Positions 26,801-33,701 are shown, counted from the first letter of the stretch. The stretch is DNA of 40,186 bases from Myxococcota bacterium (GCA_024278455.1 JAJRTE010000150.1:1-40186), one strand, 5' to 3'. The notes: a model not told the origin generated them from the sequence alone. Numbers and translations are program-made.

Positions 26801-27619
26801 ATCGGTGACGCATGCGACCCCTGCCCGGACGAGGCGGGCGACGACACGGACAACGACGGCGTGTGTCCATCCGAGGACAACTGCCCCTCGTTCCCCAACG
26901 CCAGCCAGACCGACAGCGACGGCGATGGCGTGGGAGACGCCTGTGACCCCTGTCCTCGAGACCCGGACGACGACGCCGACGGCGACGGCGTCTGCGCCAA
27001 CCAGGACAACTGCCCGAACGACCCCAACCCGCAACAGACCGACCGGGACCGGGACGGCATCGGTGACTCCTGCGACGAATGCCCCCAGGACCCGGATAAC
27101 GATGCTGATGGCGACGGCCGCTGTGGAGACCGCGACAACTGCCCCGATGAACCGAACTTCACCCAGATCGACTCCGACAACGATGGCGTCGGCGATGCAT
27201 GCGACCCCTGCCCCGACGACCGCGAGGACGACACGGACGACGACGGAATCTGCGAAAGCCGGGACAACTGCCCGGACCTGTACAACCCGGACCAGAACGA
27301 CACGGATGAAGACGGCTCGGGCGACCTGTGCGACACCTGCCCGCTCGACCCCGAGGACGACGCCGATGACGACGGCTACTGCGCCGACGAGGACAACTGC
27401 CCAGACATCGCCAACGAGGACCAGGCAGACATCGATGCGGACGGCACCGGCGACGCATGCGACGACACCGACGACCGCAACCTGGCCGGCGACGAATATC
27501 AGGGAGAACTCGCCGGCGGTCCATCATGCCGATCGAGCACCGTAGGGCAGTCGGCCTCCCCCCTCCCCTTCCTCGGCTGGCTGCTCATCCCGCTGCTGCG
27601 GCGCCGGCGCCGCGCCTGA
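23891..27619 (+). CDS. Secreted protein with 18 thrombospondin type-3 repeats and a C-terminal sorting-type tail
   Basis: 1242 residues. ATG 23891 follows GGAGG by seven bases and opens a signal peptide (SLFAFATVAFSVTLLVPGAAS). Residues about 55-430 are six or more blade-like repeats containing FLVVW, GxVLDPDGI and VAW, a propeller-like module common in Myxococcota. Residues 432-1193 hold 18 thrombospondin type-3 units: D-N-C-P-D, N-P-D-Q-A-D, D-x-D-G-x-G-D-A-C-D and C-P-x-D-P. These bind calcium in known relatives and are stiffened by disulfides. The end (about 1210-1242) has GGPSC, a spacer, the hydrophobic PLPFLGWLLIPLL and RRRRRA. Motif, membrane helix and arginine cluster is the layout of MYXO-CTERM and GlyGly-CTERM signals, removed by dedicated membrane proteases. 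The final 35 bases overlap the convergent rhomboid gene. Confidence 0.9.
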   Translation: MPRVSSLFAFATVAFSVTLLVPGAASTPRHPMGGWSGTLPGGSGAARTWPAAELRYEDPDGLLLAGAQEQQVSPFIAFGDGLFLVVWADWRAFDYDIYAARVTPDGQVLDPDGIEIAASNDDETVPDVAWSGSTFLVVWQRCDYGTGANCHIEAARLDTGGVVLDSAPITVSGPGGHQVEPRVAWNGKRFLAVWTEAGGEASDIHGSLVTETGGVGSGILTLSDASGDQVQPALATGSDSTLVVWTDERNDGASAIFGTRVDTLGEVLDPDGILVSPGDGFRVHPDAAWGGHLFLVSWAEACSQDGCNAIEAALVARDGAVLDPSPATLSDTETIVGSPRAAWGGFDFFVAWASLEAGAGDWDIAGIRVDGGLVPVDGAPISLSSAGGDQDTPAVVYGSPTFLFAWTDRRCTPEGNDCADIYGARVVQEVSDLDGDGLTGDVDNCPDVANAGQEDQDLDGIGDACDICPTDDTNDEDGDGWCGIDDNCPGDANPDQADEDKDGVGDACDTCPLDPANDADSDGICAGDDNCPDVANPDQADGDKDGIGSACDPCPADPLNDPDGDGVCESADNCPGTANPDQADTDADGVGDACDACPDRPDDDADGVCNDADNCPVTANPDQADTDGDGFGDACDTCPLDPKNDGDEDGVCGDEDNCPAIYNKDQADTDGDGLGDACDTCSNDPNNDEDGDGFCADEDNCPRVSNPEQVDSDGNGLGDPCDNCPGDTDLDYDGICTSADNCPETANPDQADTDADGTGDACDPCPLDPDNDADADGFCADNDNCPAKFNDDQADFDADGLGDLCDACPEDAANDADGDGKCANEDNCPDVANADQADADTDGTGDACDPCPMDPGNDADADGLCADEDNCPDVANATQFDMDGDGIGDLCDACVTDPDNDADGDNLCAAEDNCPDVANPGQLDTNGNGIGDACDGCATQPDLDGDGRCGADDNCPRVANPDQEDRDNDGIGDACDPCPDEAGDDTDNDGVCPSEDNCPSFPNASQTDSDGDGVGDACDPCPRDPDDDADGDGVCANQDNCPNDPNPQQTDRDRDGIGDSCDECPQDPDNDADGDGRCGDRDNCPDEPNFTQIDSDNDGVGDACDPCPDDREDDTDDDGICESRDNCPDLYNPDQNDTDEDGSGDLCDTCPLDPEDDADDDGYCADEDNCPDIANEDQADIDADGTGDACDDTDDRNLAGDEYQGELAGGPSCRSSTVGQSASPLPFLGWLLIPLLRRRRRA
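25186..27460 (+). repeat. Coding tandem repeat: 18 thrombospondin type-3 units
   Basis: Units average about 126 bp and share GACAACTGTCCC or GACAACTGCCCG and GGCGACGCATGCGAC cores. They differ enough in the third position that the repeat array looks old rather than freshly amplified. The CTCGAG hexamer, common elsewhere, occurs once here (26956). Confidence 0.85.
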
Positions 27620-29216
27620 CCTTCTCCCGCACCCTGGCCGGTACACCCAGGTCGAAGCCCTCAAGGCCAAGCAAGGCACCCAGCCCGCACCCGGCGACCA
27701 GTCCCACAACGGCGAACCCACCGTGTGGTGCGAAAAACCCGGCCAGCAGCAACGCCGCGGCCAGAACCACGACCCGTTTCCCCACAACCGCCATCCATGT
27801 CCGGGGCAGATACGTCCGGCACCGGATCACCCCGGCCAAGGCCGCCCCGGCAAGCCCCAGAACAGACGCGCTCGACGTCACCACCAACCGCTCCGGGGTG
27901 ACGGCGCCGGCCACAATCCCGGCCAGAAGCCCCGCGACCAGGTACAGGCTCCACAGGTTCAATCGACCGTAGACGCCACCCACCGCGCCGCCAATGACAA
28001 CCACCCCGGCCATGTTCAACACCAGGTCCAACGGCCCGTCCTGCAACACGGTCGCCGTGACGAATCGCCAGGGCTCCGCCTGCCACAGCCCCCCGAAGGC
28101 CGCGAAACCAATCACCCCAACCTGCGGCTCCAGGATGACATGCCAGGCCACGAAGGCCGCGACAACAACGGTGACCAGCAGCGCGACACCGGGCACCCCG
28201 ATGAGCCGCCGATCGATCGGGCCGACCAGTGTCGGCTCGAGAAACGCCATGCCCTCGATCCGGTCCAGGGCCGCCTCCTGTTCCTCTCCCCGCGCCGGCA
28301 CACTATCCGGCAGGTGGCGCTTCTGTGCCTCGAGTGCCTCCCGGACCGACGCCTCGAGCGCACCGGACTCGAGGAGCCTGTCGATTTCGGCCACCGCTCG
28401 AGCCCGGTCACCAGCCGCGACTGCCGCCCGCGTCCGCCATGCCGTCCGGGTCGCCGCTCCGAGGTGGGCGAAATGGCGCTCCAAGAGCATGTCCACCGCT
28501 CGCTGCCGGCCCCCCACGGCAAGCGTGGCCATGAACGCGGACCGGAGGTGCTTCCGAACCCGGTGCCAGTCCGGCTCCGCCTCGAGCAACCGCAGTGCAT
28601 GCAGCGCGCCCTCGAGATCGCGCGCCTCGGCATCGGCTCGAGCCACCAGGCACAACGCCATCCCTCTCAGGATGCCTGCCCGGATGCCCGCAACCTCGTC
28701 TCTGCGCGCACGAATGGAGGGCCAGTCGTGGGCCAGGGCATGGCGCTTCAGTTCGTTGACCAGTACCACGTCCGCGACGAGCGCCAGGTCAGCCTCGTCG
28801 AGCGCGCGTCCCGGCCCATCCGCCAGGGTCTCCGCGTCGAGCCGGCCCTGCTTCGTGGCCTCCACGAGGGCCTCGAGCACCCGGACATCCCGCCGGTGTG
28901 CGCGAAACGGGAGGAGCATCGCGCGGGAACGGGCCATGGTCAAAGCCTGGTTGAAGTCGCCGCCGGCCATCGCGCGTTCCATGCCGAGTCGATACCCGGT
29001 GACGAGGACGTAGGGGGCGACCACGAAGATACCCTGGAGTACGAGGGCGTTCGGTTCGTCCCACCCGGTGGCCATCGCCACGACGACCAGGGCGGCCGAA
29101 GCTGTGTGAAACAGGAAAGGCCCTAGATTGGCCTTCGGGCCTCGCCGAGCGTACTGGATTGCCGCCAGGGCGGCCATGACCACCAACATCGACTGGATCA
29201 CGAAGGGGACTGTCAT
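27585..29216 (-). CDS. Rhomboid-family intramembrane serine protease with N-terminal helical-repeat domain
   Basis: 543 residues. ATG 29214-29216 has GAGGT upstream. Two N-terminal membrane segments (about 5-25 and 38-72) lead to a cytoplasmic TPR-like helical region (80-300), then a six-helix rhomboid domain (about 335-530). WRFVTATVLQDGPLDLVLNM (385-402) corresponds to the conserved helix-2 region, with the oxyanion Asn kept but both usual histidines of 'HxGxxHL' replaced by Q/D. TSSASVLGLAGA (447-458) takes the place of G-x-S-G, with Ser449 the likely nucleophile. His498 in APHGGF lies 49 residues on, close to the spacing in GlpG. The catalytic pair thus seems present in a divergent setting. 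The C-terminus (GAGAAAAG) is encoded by the complement of the arginine tail of the neighbour. It may cleave that neighbour's C-terminal tag. Confidence 0.82.
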   Translation of the reverse strand: MTVPFVIQSMLVVMAALAAIQYARRGPKANLGPFLFHTASAALVVVAMATGWDEPNALVLQGIFVVAPYVLVTGYRLGMERAMAGGDFNQALTMARSRAMLLPFRAHRRDVRVLEALVEATKQGRLDAETLADGPGRALDEADLALVADVVLVNELKRHALAHDWPSIRARRDEVAGIRAGILRGMALCLVARADAEARDLEGALHALRLLEAEPDWHRVRKHLRSAFMATLAVGGRQRAVDMLLERHFAHLGAATRTAWRTRAAVAAGDRARAVAEIDRLLESGALEASVREALEAQKRHLPDSVPARGEEQEAALDRIEGMAFLEPTLVGPIDRRLIGVPGVALLVTVVVAAFVAWHVILEPQVGVIGFAAFGGLWQAEPWRFVTATVLQDGPLDLVLNMAGVVVIGGAVGGVYGRLNLWSLYLVAGLLAGIVAGAVTPERLVVTSSASVLGLAGAALAGVIRCRTYLPRTWMAVVGKRVVVLAAALLLAGFFAPHGGFAVVGLVAGCGLGALLGLEGFDLGVPARVREKVRRGAGAAAAG

Positions 29217-29266
29217 CGAAGACCTCTCGCTAGAGCATGGCACCGGCTGGAGGCAGTTTGTGCGGC

Positions 29267-29285
29267 CCGTCCATTCCATGGACGG
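29267..29285 (-). promoter_or_regulatory. Hairpin in the leader of the rhomboid gene
   Basis: CCGTCCAT-TCC-ATGGACGG is an 8-bp perfect stem with a 3-base loop, about 50 bases upstream of the rhomboid start. AGTGTA at 29301-29306 reads TACACT on the minus strand and could be the -10 just upstream, which would put the hairpin in the mRNA leader. Confidence 0.35.
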
Positions 29286-29393
29286 CGGCGCGGTCTCCCC
29301 AGTGTACCATGCCGGCGTGGGCAGGAGAAGGCAACCCCGGCGGTTCCAACTCCTCCCCGTGGGGACGCCAACGGAACGATGGCGGCAGCGTTG

Positions 29394-29431
29394 TTGCCCG
29401 TCCGGACTCCTCGAGGTATAGTGTTCCGGAC
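29394..29431 (+). promoter_or_regulatory. Promoter with a dyad embracing the -10 box
   Basis: TTGCCC (29394-29399), 17 bp, TATAGT (29417-29422). GTCCGGA (29400-29406), directly after the -35, and TCCGGAC (29425-29431), three bases after the -10, are exact inverted repeats. A dimeric repressor bound there would block RNA polymerase. The downstream gene is the small membrane protein at 29514. Confidence 0.5.
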
Positions 29432-29513
29432 GGAGCACCCGGCTCCGGCGTGGTGAAGCGGGGTTTCCCGCCGTCCACCCAGGCTTGGACCGGGAAAACG
29501 GCTGGAGTCGTCC

Positions 29514-29774
29514 ATGAACTGGGCAGTGGTCAAGATGTTGCTCGCGGGCCTCCTGGTCGCGCTGGTGATCAACCTCGTGATTCCACCCACCGAGGACGCC
29601 CGGATCTCGAGGCCGACCATTGCGTTCATGGGTCTCGCCGGGTCGTTTGCGGGACACTATGCAGCGAGGCGCGTGTTCGGCGTCACCCACGGCGTCTGGG
29701 GTCTCTCCGCCGCCGCCGCCGGCGCACTCGTGCTCATCGTCGCCTACCTCCTTCTGACCCCCGCCGAGAAGTAG
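29514..29774 (+). CDS. Small membrane protein, three predicted helices
   Basis: 86 residues. ATG 29514 lies seven bases after TGGAG, and its codon use (GTC, CTC, GCC, ATC) matches the neighbours, so I consider it real. Hydrophobic segments run at about 5-24, 36-50 and 60-81, and the chain ends PAEK. The first two segments and the short hydrophilic turn IPPTEDARISRP recall the small GlsB/YeaQ/YmgE membrane proteins, but the glycine pattern of that family is weak, so no family is assigned. It is preceded by its own promoter and an operator-like dyad, which hints at regulated expression. It is followed by the cyclase promoter. Confidence 0.65.
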   Translation: MNWAVVKMLLAGLLVALVINLVIPPTEDARISRPTIAFMGLAGSFAGHYAARRVFGVTHGVWGLSAAAAGALVLIVAYLLLTPAEK

Positions 29775-29807
29775 CTCCCAGACCCGCGGTGCCTCTGTCC
29801 CCCCAGC

Positions 29808-29835
29808 TTGACACCGCTTCCCCCTTTCCTATCGT
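29808..29835 (+). promoter_or_regulatory. Promoter for the adenylate cyclase gene
   Basis: Perfect TTGACA (29808-29813), 16 bp, TATCGT (29830-29835). Transcription would start near 29842 and leave a leader of about 190 bases with no open frame. I looked for a cyclic-dinucleotide (GEMM) aptamer in that leader and did not find the conserved core. Confidence 0.6.
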
Positions 29836-30031
29836 TAGGTGACAGGGCCGCGTCCGCGTGCCGGCGGTAACCGAACTGCTCGAGCCATTTTCGGCCGGTG
29901 GGCGTCCCGCAATGGAAGGTCGCGACGGAGCAAGGCCGGCGTGGGGACTGCCGCCAGGCAGCCAATTCCGTGTTCGCCGCTTCACGGCGGCAAAGTCGAC
30001 GCGACGCACGTGCTGCCTTGCTGGGTGAACC

Positions 30032-31648
30032 ATGAACGACAAGCCATCTCTCCACGACTCCAGCGGACGCAAACCATGGCGCCCCTCGTTTCTCCTGGTG
30101 GGCTTTCTCCTGGGAACGGGCTTGTGGCTCCTGGAAAGTCTCCTGCACGCCCTCCTCATCGATCACGATTCCCTGGTCGCTGGTATCGGGTGCCACGCCG
30201 CGGCCAGCGAGACATGGATGAAGTCCGTCGCAATCTTGTCGCTCCTGGTCTTCGGCTACGTCGTGGACCGGTTGATCCACCGCGAGCGCGTTTTGCGGGG
30301 CTCTCTCGAGAAACTGATACACGCACTCATCGATGTCGATGTCATGCAGCAAGCGCGAGAATCTGAGAATCCCACCTTGCAGGACAGCAGTGGCGTCGCC
30401 ACGTTGTCGGGCATTATCGACCTGGCAGGCAGGGTGGCTCACCAGGCCTCGCGAAGCGCCGAAGGTGTCCGGGACCTCTTGGACGTCACGGCGAGACTCG
30501 CCACATCCAACAAGCTCGACGAAGCCATGAATCAGCTTTATGACGCCCTGCGCAACACCATTCCGTTCGACCGACTCGGCCTGGCGGTGCTGTCGTCCGG
30601 GGGCGCCACTGTCACGTCGGTGTGGGCCCGTGCCGACTATTCGTCGATGGGGCTCGGAAAGGGCTACAGCGCACCCCTCGCTGGAAGCAGCCTGGAGGCA
30701 CTGCTCGATTCGAGGGTTCCTCGTATCCTCAACGACCTCGAGGCCTACCTGGCGGCGCACCCCCACTCGAAGTCCACACAGCGCATGCTCGATGAGGGGA
30801 TTCGCTCGAGCCTGACCTGCCCGCTCTTCGTGCAGGGACGGCCGTTGGGGTACATCTTTTTCTCCAGCCAGAAGCCCAACACCTACACTGGCGCGCACGT
30901 CGTGCGTTTCAAGCTCGTGGCGGGGCATGTCGCCGCCGTGGTGGAGCGGGGACTCCAGCACGAACTGCTGCTCGAGGAGAAACGGCGCAGCGAGGCGCTC
31001 CTGTTGAACGTGATTCCGGAGCGTATCGCACGCAGGCTGAGAAAGGGAGAACTCCCCATCGTGGAGTACCACGACGAGATCGCGGTGATGTTCATCGATG
31101 TCGTGGGATTCACACCCATGGTGGAACGATTCCCCCCTGTCGAGATCGCCCGGTTTCTGCAGGCCTTCTTCGCCTCCCTCGACGCGGTCATGGAGCAGCA
31201 TGAGGTGGAAAAGATCAAGACCATCGGCGACGCCTACATGGTCATCTCGAGGGGGCGGTCCAACGGCGGGCTCGAGAAGCTCTGCCTTGCCGCGCTCGAC
31301 GCGCGTGCGCAGTGCCTCGAGCTGCGCGCGCCTGACGGCGAACGGGTCGCCATCCGCGGTGCAGTCGCCATCGGCCCCGCCCTCGGCGGTGTGCTCGAGC
31401 ACTCCAAGTTCGCCTACGACATCTGGGGCAGCGTGGTGAACCGGGCTTCGCGCCTGTCCGAAGTGGCCTCGATAGGCGAAATCCTGGTCACCGAGGACGT
31501 GTTCCGCCGCCTCTACGAGCGCTGCGCGTTCGAGAAAGCCGAGGTACGGAACCTGCGGGGCGTCGGCCTGGTACAGACCTATCGGCTCACCGGTCTGAGC
31601 ACCATTCGAAGGCTTTCTTCCGCTGGCGGCATGCGGGCATCGTCATGA
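30032..31648 (+). CDS. Membrane adenylate cyclase (class III) with GAF domain
   Basis: 538 residues. Two membrane helices (about 18-42 and 64-82) flank a short extracytoplasmic loop. A GAF-like sensory domain covers about 150-308 (PFDRLGLAVLSS, SLTCPLFVQGRPLGYIFFSS). A short coiled coil follows (ERGLQHELLLEEKRRSEALL), and then the LLNVIPERIARRL helix that precedes many bacterial class III catalytic domains. In the catalytic domain (345-540) the metal aspartates are D356 (FIDVVGFT) and D400 (TIGDAYM). The purine-specifying pair is K396 and D463 (YDIWG), which indicates ATP rather than GTP, and N470 and R474 (VNRASR) are the transition-state residues. All key residues are present, so it should be active and make cAMP in response to a ligand or membrane state. 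The ribosome site (GGGTG) is weak. Confidence 0.93.
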   Translation: MNDKPSLHDSSGRKPWRPSFLLVGFLLGTGLWLLESLLHALLIDHDSLVAGIGCHAAASETWMKSVAILSLLVFGYVVDRLIHRERVLRGSLEKLIHALIDVDVMQQARESENPTLQDSSGVATLSGIIDLAGRVAHQASRSAEGVRDLLDVTARLATSNKLDEAMNQLYDALRNTIPFDRLGLAVLSSGGATVTSVWARADYSSMGLGKGYSAPLAGSSLEALLDSRVPRILNDLEAYLAAHPHSKSTQRMLDEGIRSSLTCPLFVQGRPLGYIFFSSQKPNTYTGAHVVRFKLVAGHVAAVVERGLQHELLLEEKRRSEALLLNVIPERIARRLRKGELPIVEYHDEIAVMFIDVVGFTPMVERFPPVEIARFLQAFFASLDAVMEQHEVEKIKTIGDAYMVISRGRSNGGLEKLCLAALDARAQCLELRAPDGERVAIRGAVAIGPALGGVLEHSKFAYDIWGSVVNRASRLSEVASIGEILVTEDVFRRLYERCAFEKAEVRNLRGVGLVQTYRLTGLSTIRRLSSAGGMRASS

Positions 31649-31962
31649 ACGGACCGGCGCAGCAGCGACCCCGCGAGCAGGCGGAGCGGTTCGCGGAGAG
31701 CGTGCTGATCCAGCCACTGCCACCCGCGTCACCGAAATCCTCCGGCATGCCGAGGCAGGTGCGTCCGCGCTCGGCCCGTTCGCCCGGAGACGCCGGGCCT
31801 CCCACAGCCCTTCGCCCCCTTGCCGCTGGCCCATCCCGAGCTGGAGCAGGCCTTGGTGGCGTCCATGACTCGCCATGGGCAGAACTCGGCTCTGGTGGCC
31901 TTCGAGGATCCTGTCCACGGCTTGCAACGCCTGGATGGCCTCAGCGCCCCAACGCCGGACTG
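31645..31962 (+). pseudogene. Decayed ParB-like nuclease-domain gene fragment
   Basis: No intact frame. One frame from ATG 31645 reads MNGPAQQRPREQAERFAESV and then loses sense. A +1 shift gives, from about 31793, PGLPQPFAPLPLAHPELEQA followed by LVASMTRHGQNSALVAFEDP and LQRLDGL. This resembles the ParB/Srx N-terminal fold: L-x-x-S-I-x-x-H-G-Q-x-x-P-V-V, then a '+-L-x-D-G' strand. The expected G-F/E-K/R-R-L-R-A continuation is absent, since the sequence runs into the 21-bp repeat at 31963. ATG 31645 overlaps the cyclase stop codon (ATGA). Best read as a frameshifted remnant; the family assignment rests on about 45 residues. Confidence 0.4.
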
Positions 31963-32025
31963 GCGACTCGTGACTCGCGACGAGCGACTCGTGACTCGCG
32001 ACCCGCGACCCGCGACTCACGGTGA
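31963..32025 (+). repeat. Three tandem copies of a 21-bp unit built from heptamers
   Basis: GCGACTCGTGACTCGCGACGA (31963-31983, quoted apart from this as heptamers GCGACTC, GTGACTC, GCGACGA), a second copy at 31984-32004 ending CCC, and a diverged third at 32005-32025. The basic unit is a GYGACYC heptamer repeated nine times. It breaks the ParB-like remnant and lies upstream of the sulfotransferase gene. Confidence 0.85.
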
Positions 32026-32151
32026 GCAAGACCCGGCTTGCGGTCCGGCAAGCAGGAAGGTATCATACCGCCTTGCTGGGAGCGACCAGGTGCCAGGCCT
32101 ATCGGCGGGCGTGCCTCGGTGCGCGACAGTCATTGTTCGAGGGAGCAAGGC

Positions 32152-33273
32152 ATGTACGATTATCACCTGCACAAGCGCATGATCCGGGCGGCCTGGAAGA
32201 GCCTGGGGCCCGGGAGTGCGGTTCTGGCGATGGGAGGATTCCCGGCCTTTTCGGGATTTGCGCACCTGACCATGGCCCTGGATCCCCTGCTCTACCCGGA
32301 ACTCGACAAGGTCGAGGTCAACAAACCGGTGTTCATCCTGGGCCACCCGCGTTCCGGGACGACCTTCTTCCACCGGCTGCTGACGCAGACCGGGGAGTTT
32401 CCGGTGTTCGAATTGTGGGAGTTGCTCGTCCCGTCGCTCGCCGCGCGGCGGGTCGTCGGTCCTATCGCCGACAAGGTGGGCAGCGGGTTCCGGGGCACGA
32501 TGTACCACAACCGGGAAGCGGTCTTCTCGGGCGGCGCTCACGACACGAGTGCACACTCGGTCGAGGAAGAGGAACTCCTGTTCGGATTCAAGCTGGACAC
32601 GCAGCTCTTCACGTTCCTGACTCCCCTGGCCTTTGACGAGGAGGATTGGGTCGAGTTGGTGTTCAGCGACCACCAACCGGCGGCACGGAGAAAGGCATCG
32701 ACGCGGTTCCTCCGCGAGTGCTTCAAGCGCCACCTGCTCGACAAGGGTCGCACCCAGATCCTGGCCAAGATGCCCTATTCCACCATGCGGGTCAAATCGC
32801 TGCTCGAGGAGTTCCCGGACGCGCGCATTGTCTATCTTGTCCGTTCTCCCTTCGAGACGATCCCGTCCCACCTGTCGCTGCACCGGAGCTTCTTCGCCAA
32901 CCGCTGGGGTCTCGAGAACATCGACCCCCAGGCGCTCCAGCGTTACTACGCGCGCCGCTACCAGCACAACGTCGATCTGTATCGCTACTTCTACTCCCTC
33001 CAGCAGGCGGGCGAACTCCCCGAGGACCAGGTGATGGTCATCCGTTACGACACGCTGCTCAAGGACCTCGAGGCCGCTTTCCACGACGTGGTGGCGTTCG
33101 CCGGGTTGTCGGTGAGCAACGAACTCGTCGAGCGGGTCCGGGAGCAGGCGGAGAAGCAGAAGAGCTGGAAGCGGCGCCACAAGAACCTCGAGCCGGAGGA
33201 GTTCGGGATCAGCAAGGACCGGATCGCCCGGGATCTCGAGTTCGTCTTCGACGCCTACGGATTCGAAAAATAG
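32152..33273 (+). CDS. PAPS-dependent sulfotransferase
   Basis: 373 residues from ATG 32152, six bases after GGGAG; the frame is open upstream but runs through the tandem repeat. It belongs to the sulfotransferase_3 group (PF13469). The 5'-phosphosulfate loop is FILGHPRSGTTFFHRLL at 61-77 (PRSGTT at 66-71). The 3'-phosphate loop is RIVYLVRSPFETIPSHLSLH near 224-243, with Arg and Ser at the expected places. An N-terminal hydrophobic stretch (AVLAMGGFPAFSGFAHLTMA) may attach it to the membrane. The C-terminal LLKDLEAAFHDVVAFAGLSV and a basic tail are typical. These enzymes transfer sulfate from PAPS to carbohydrates, lipids or peptides; the acceptor here is unknown. PAPS could come from the cysC product in this window. 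No other sulfation gene is adjacent. Confidence 0.9.
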   Translation: MYDYHLHKRMIRAAWKSLGPGSAVLAMGGFPAFSGFAHLTMALDPLLYPELDKVEVNKPVFILGHPRSGTTFFHRLLTQTGEFPVFELWELLVPSLAARRVVGPIADKVGSGFRGTMYHNREAVFSGGAHDTSAHSVEEEELLFGFKLDTQLFTFLTPLAFDEEDWVELVFSDHQPAARRKASTRFLRECFKRHLLDKGRTQILAKMPYSTMRVKSLLEEFPDARIVYLVRSPFETIPSHLSLHRSFFANRWGLENIDPQALQRYYARRYQHNVDLYRYFYSLQQAGELPEDQVMVIRYDTLLKDLEAAFHDVVAFAGLSVSNELVERVREQAEKQKSWKRRHKNLEPEEFGISKDRIARDLEFVFDAYGFEK

Positions 33274-33428
33274 GGGCGGAAGCGGCCATGGCGCCGGCCC
33301 TTCCGGCGGCAGGGGCTTTCGTGCGGCTGGTGCGGAGGCGCTGCGCTCCCGGGGTGATGTCTCCTGATTCGCCCCGGTCCCGGGAGCGGCGTGCTCCGCC
33401 GTCCCGAAGGTGCCGTGGGAGGAAGAAC

Positions 33429-33701
33429 GTGGAATGGCAGCAAGCCTTGGAACTGGAACTCGAGGTGGCTGTCGCGGACGCTCTCCAGGGAGGGCCAGCG
33501 ACCAGCGGGGCCGTGGCGCGGGCCCGGCGCAACATGCGGGTCGTCATCGACCGCTGGCTTGCCGAAGGGAGAATCCCGTCGCCCATCACCGGCTACCGTC
33601 TCGAGGTGGAGGGAGGACGCGGGCTGACCATCCAGCTCGCATGGGAGGAAGCCCGGACAGCCGGGGAGGTCGTGGTGAACGCCTCTCCCACCGGCCGCTG
33701 A
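33429..33701 (+). CDS. Small hypothetical protein (90 aa)
   Basis: Begins with GTG at 33429, six bases after GGGAGGAAG-type ribosome site. The sequence starts MEWQQALELELEVAVADALQ, continues with a basic helix (RARRNMRVVIDRWLAEGRI), then two beta strands (ITGYRLEVEGG, LTIQLAWEEA) and a short end. It appears to be an alpha+beta cytoplasmic protein. Codon use matches the neighbours and the gap to the next gene is 36 bases, so it may be co-transcribed with the PLP enzyme gene that follows. The helix-then-strands layout is faintly like the C-terminal part of phage tail-sheath proteins, but this is too weak to name a function. I do not recognise the family. Confidence 0.6.
   Translation: MEWQQALELELEVAVADALQGGPATSGAVARARRNMRVVIDRWLAEGRIPSPITGYRLEVEGGRGLTIQLAWEEARTAGEVVVNASPTGR

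Noticed and set aside
24950..27034. Val/Ala-rich open frame on the minus strand opposite the thrombospondin repeats
   Set aside because: An artefact of the periodic GAC-rich repeat; the plus strand encodes 18 clean repeats.
31820..32182. Open frame of 120 codons including the ParB-like segment
   Set aside because: Only its first third has protein-like content; the rest is the 21-bp repeat and the leader of the sulfotransferase. It is treated as a pseudogene fragment instead.
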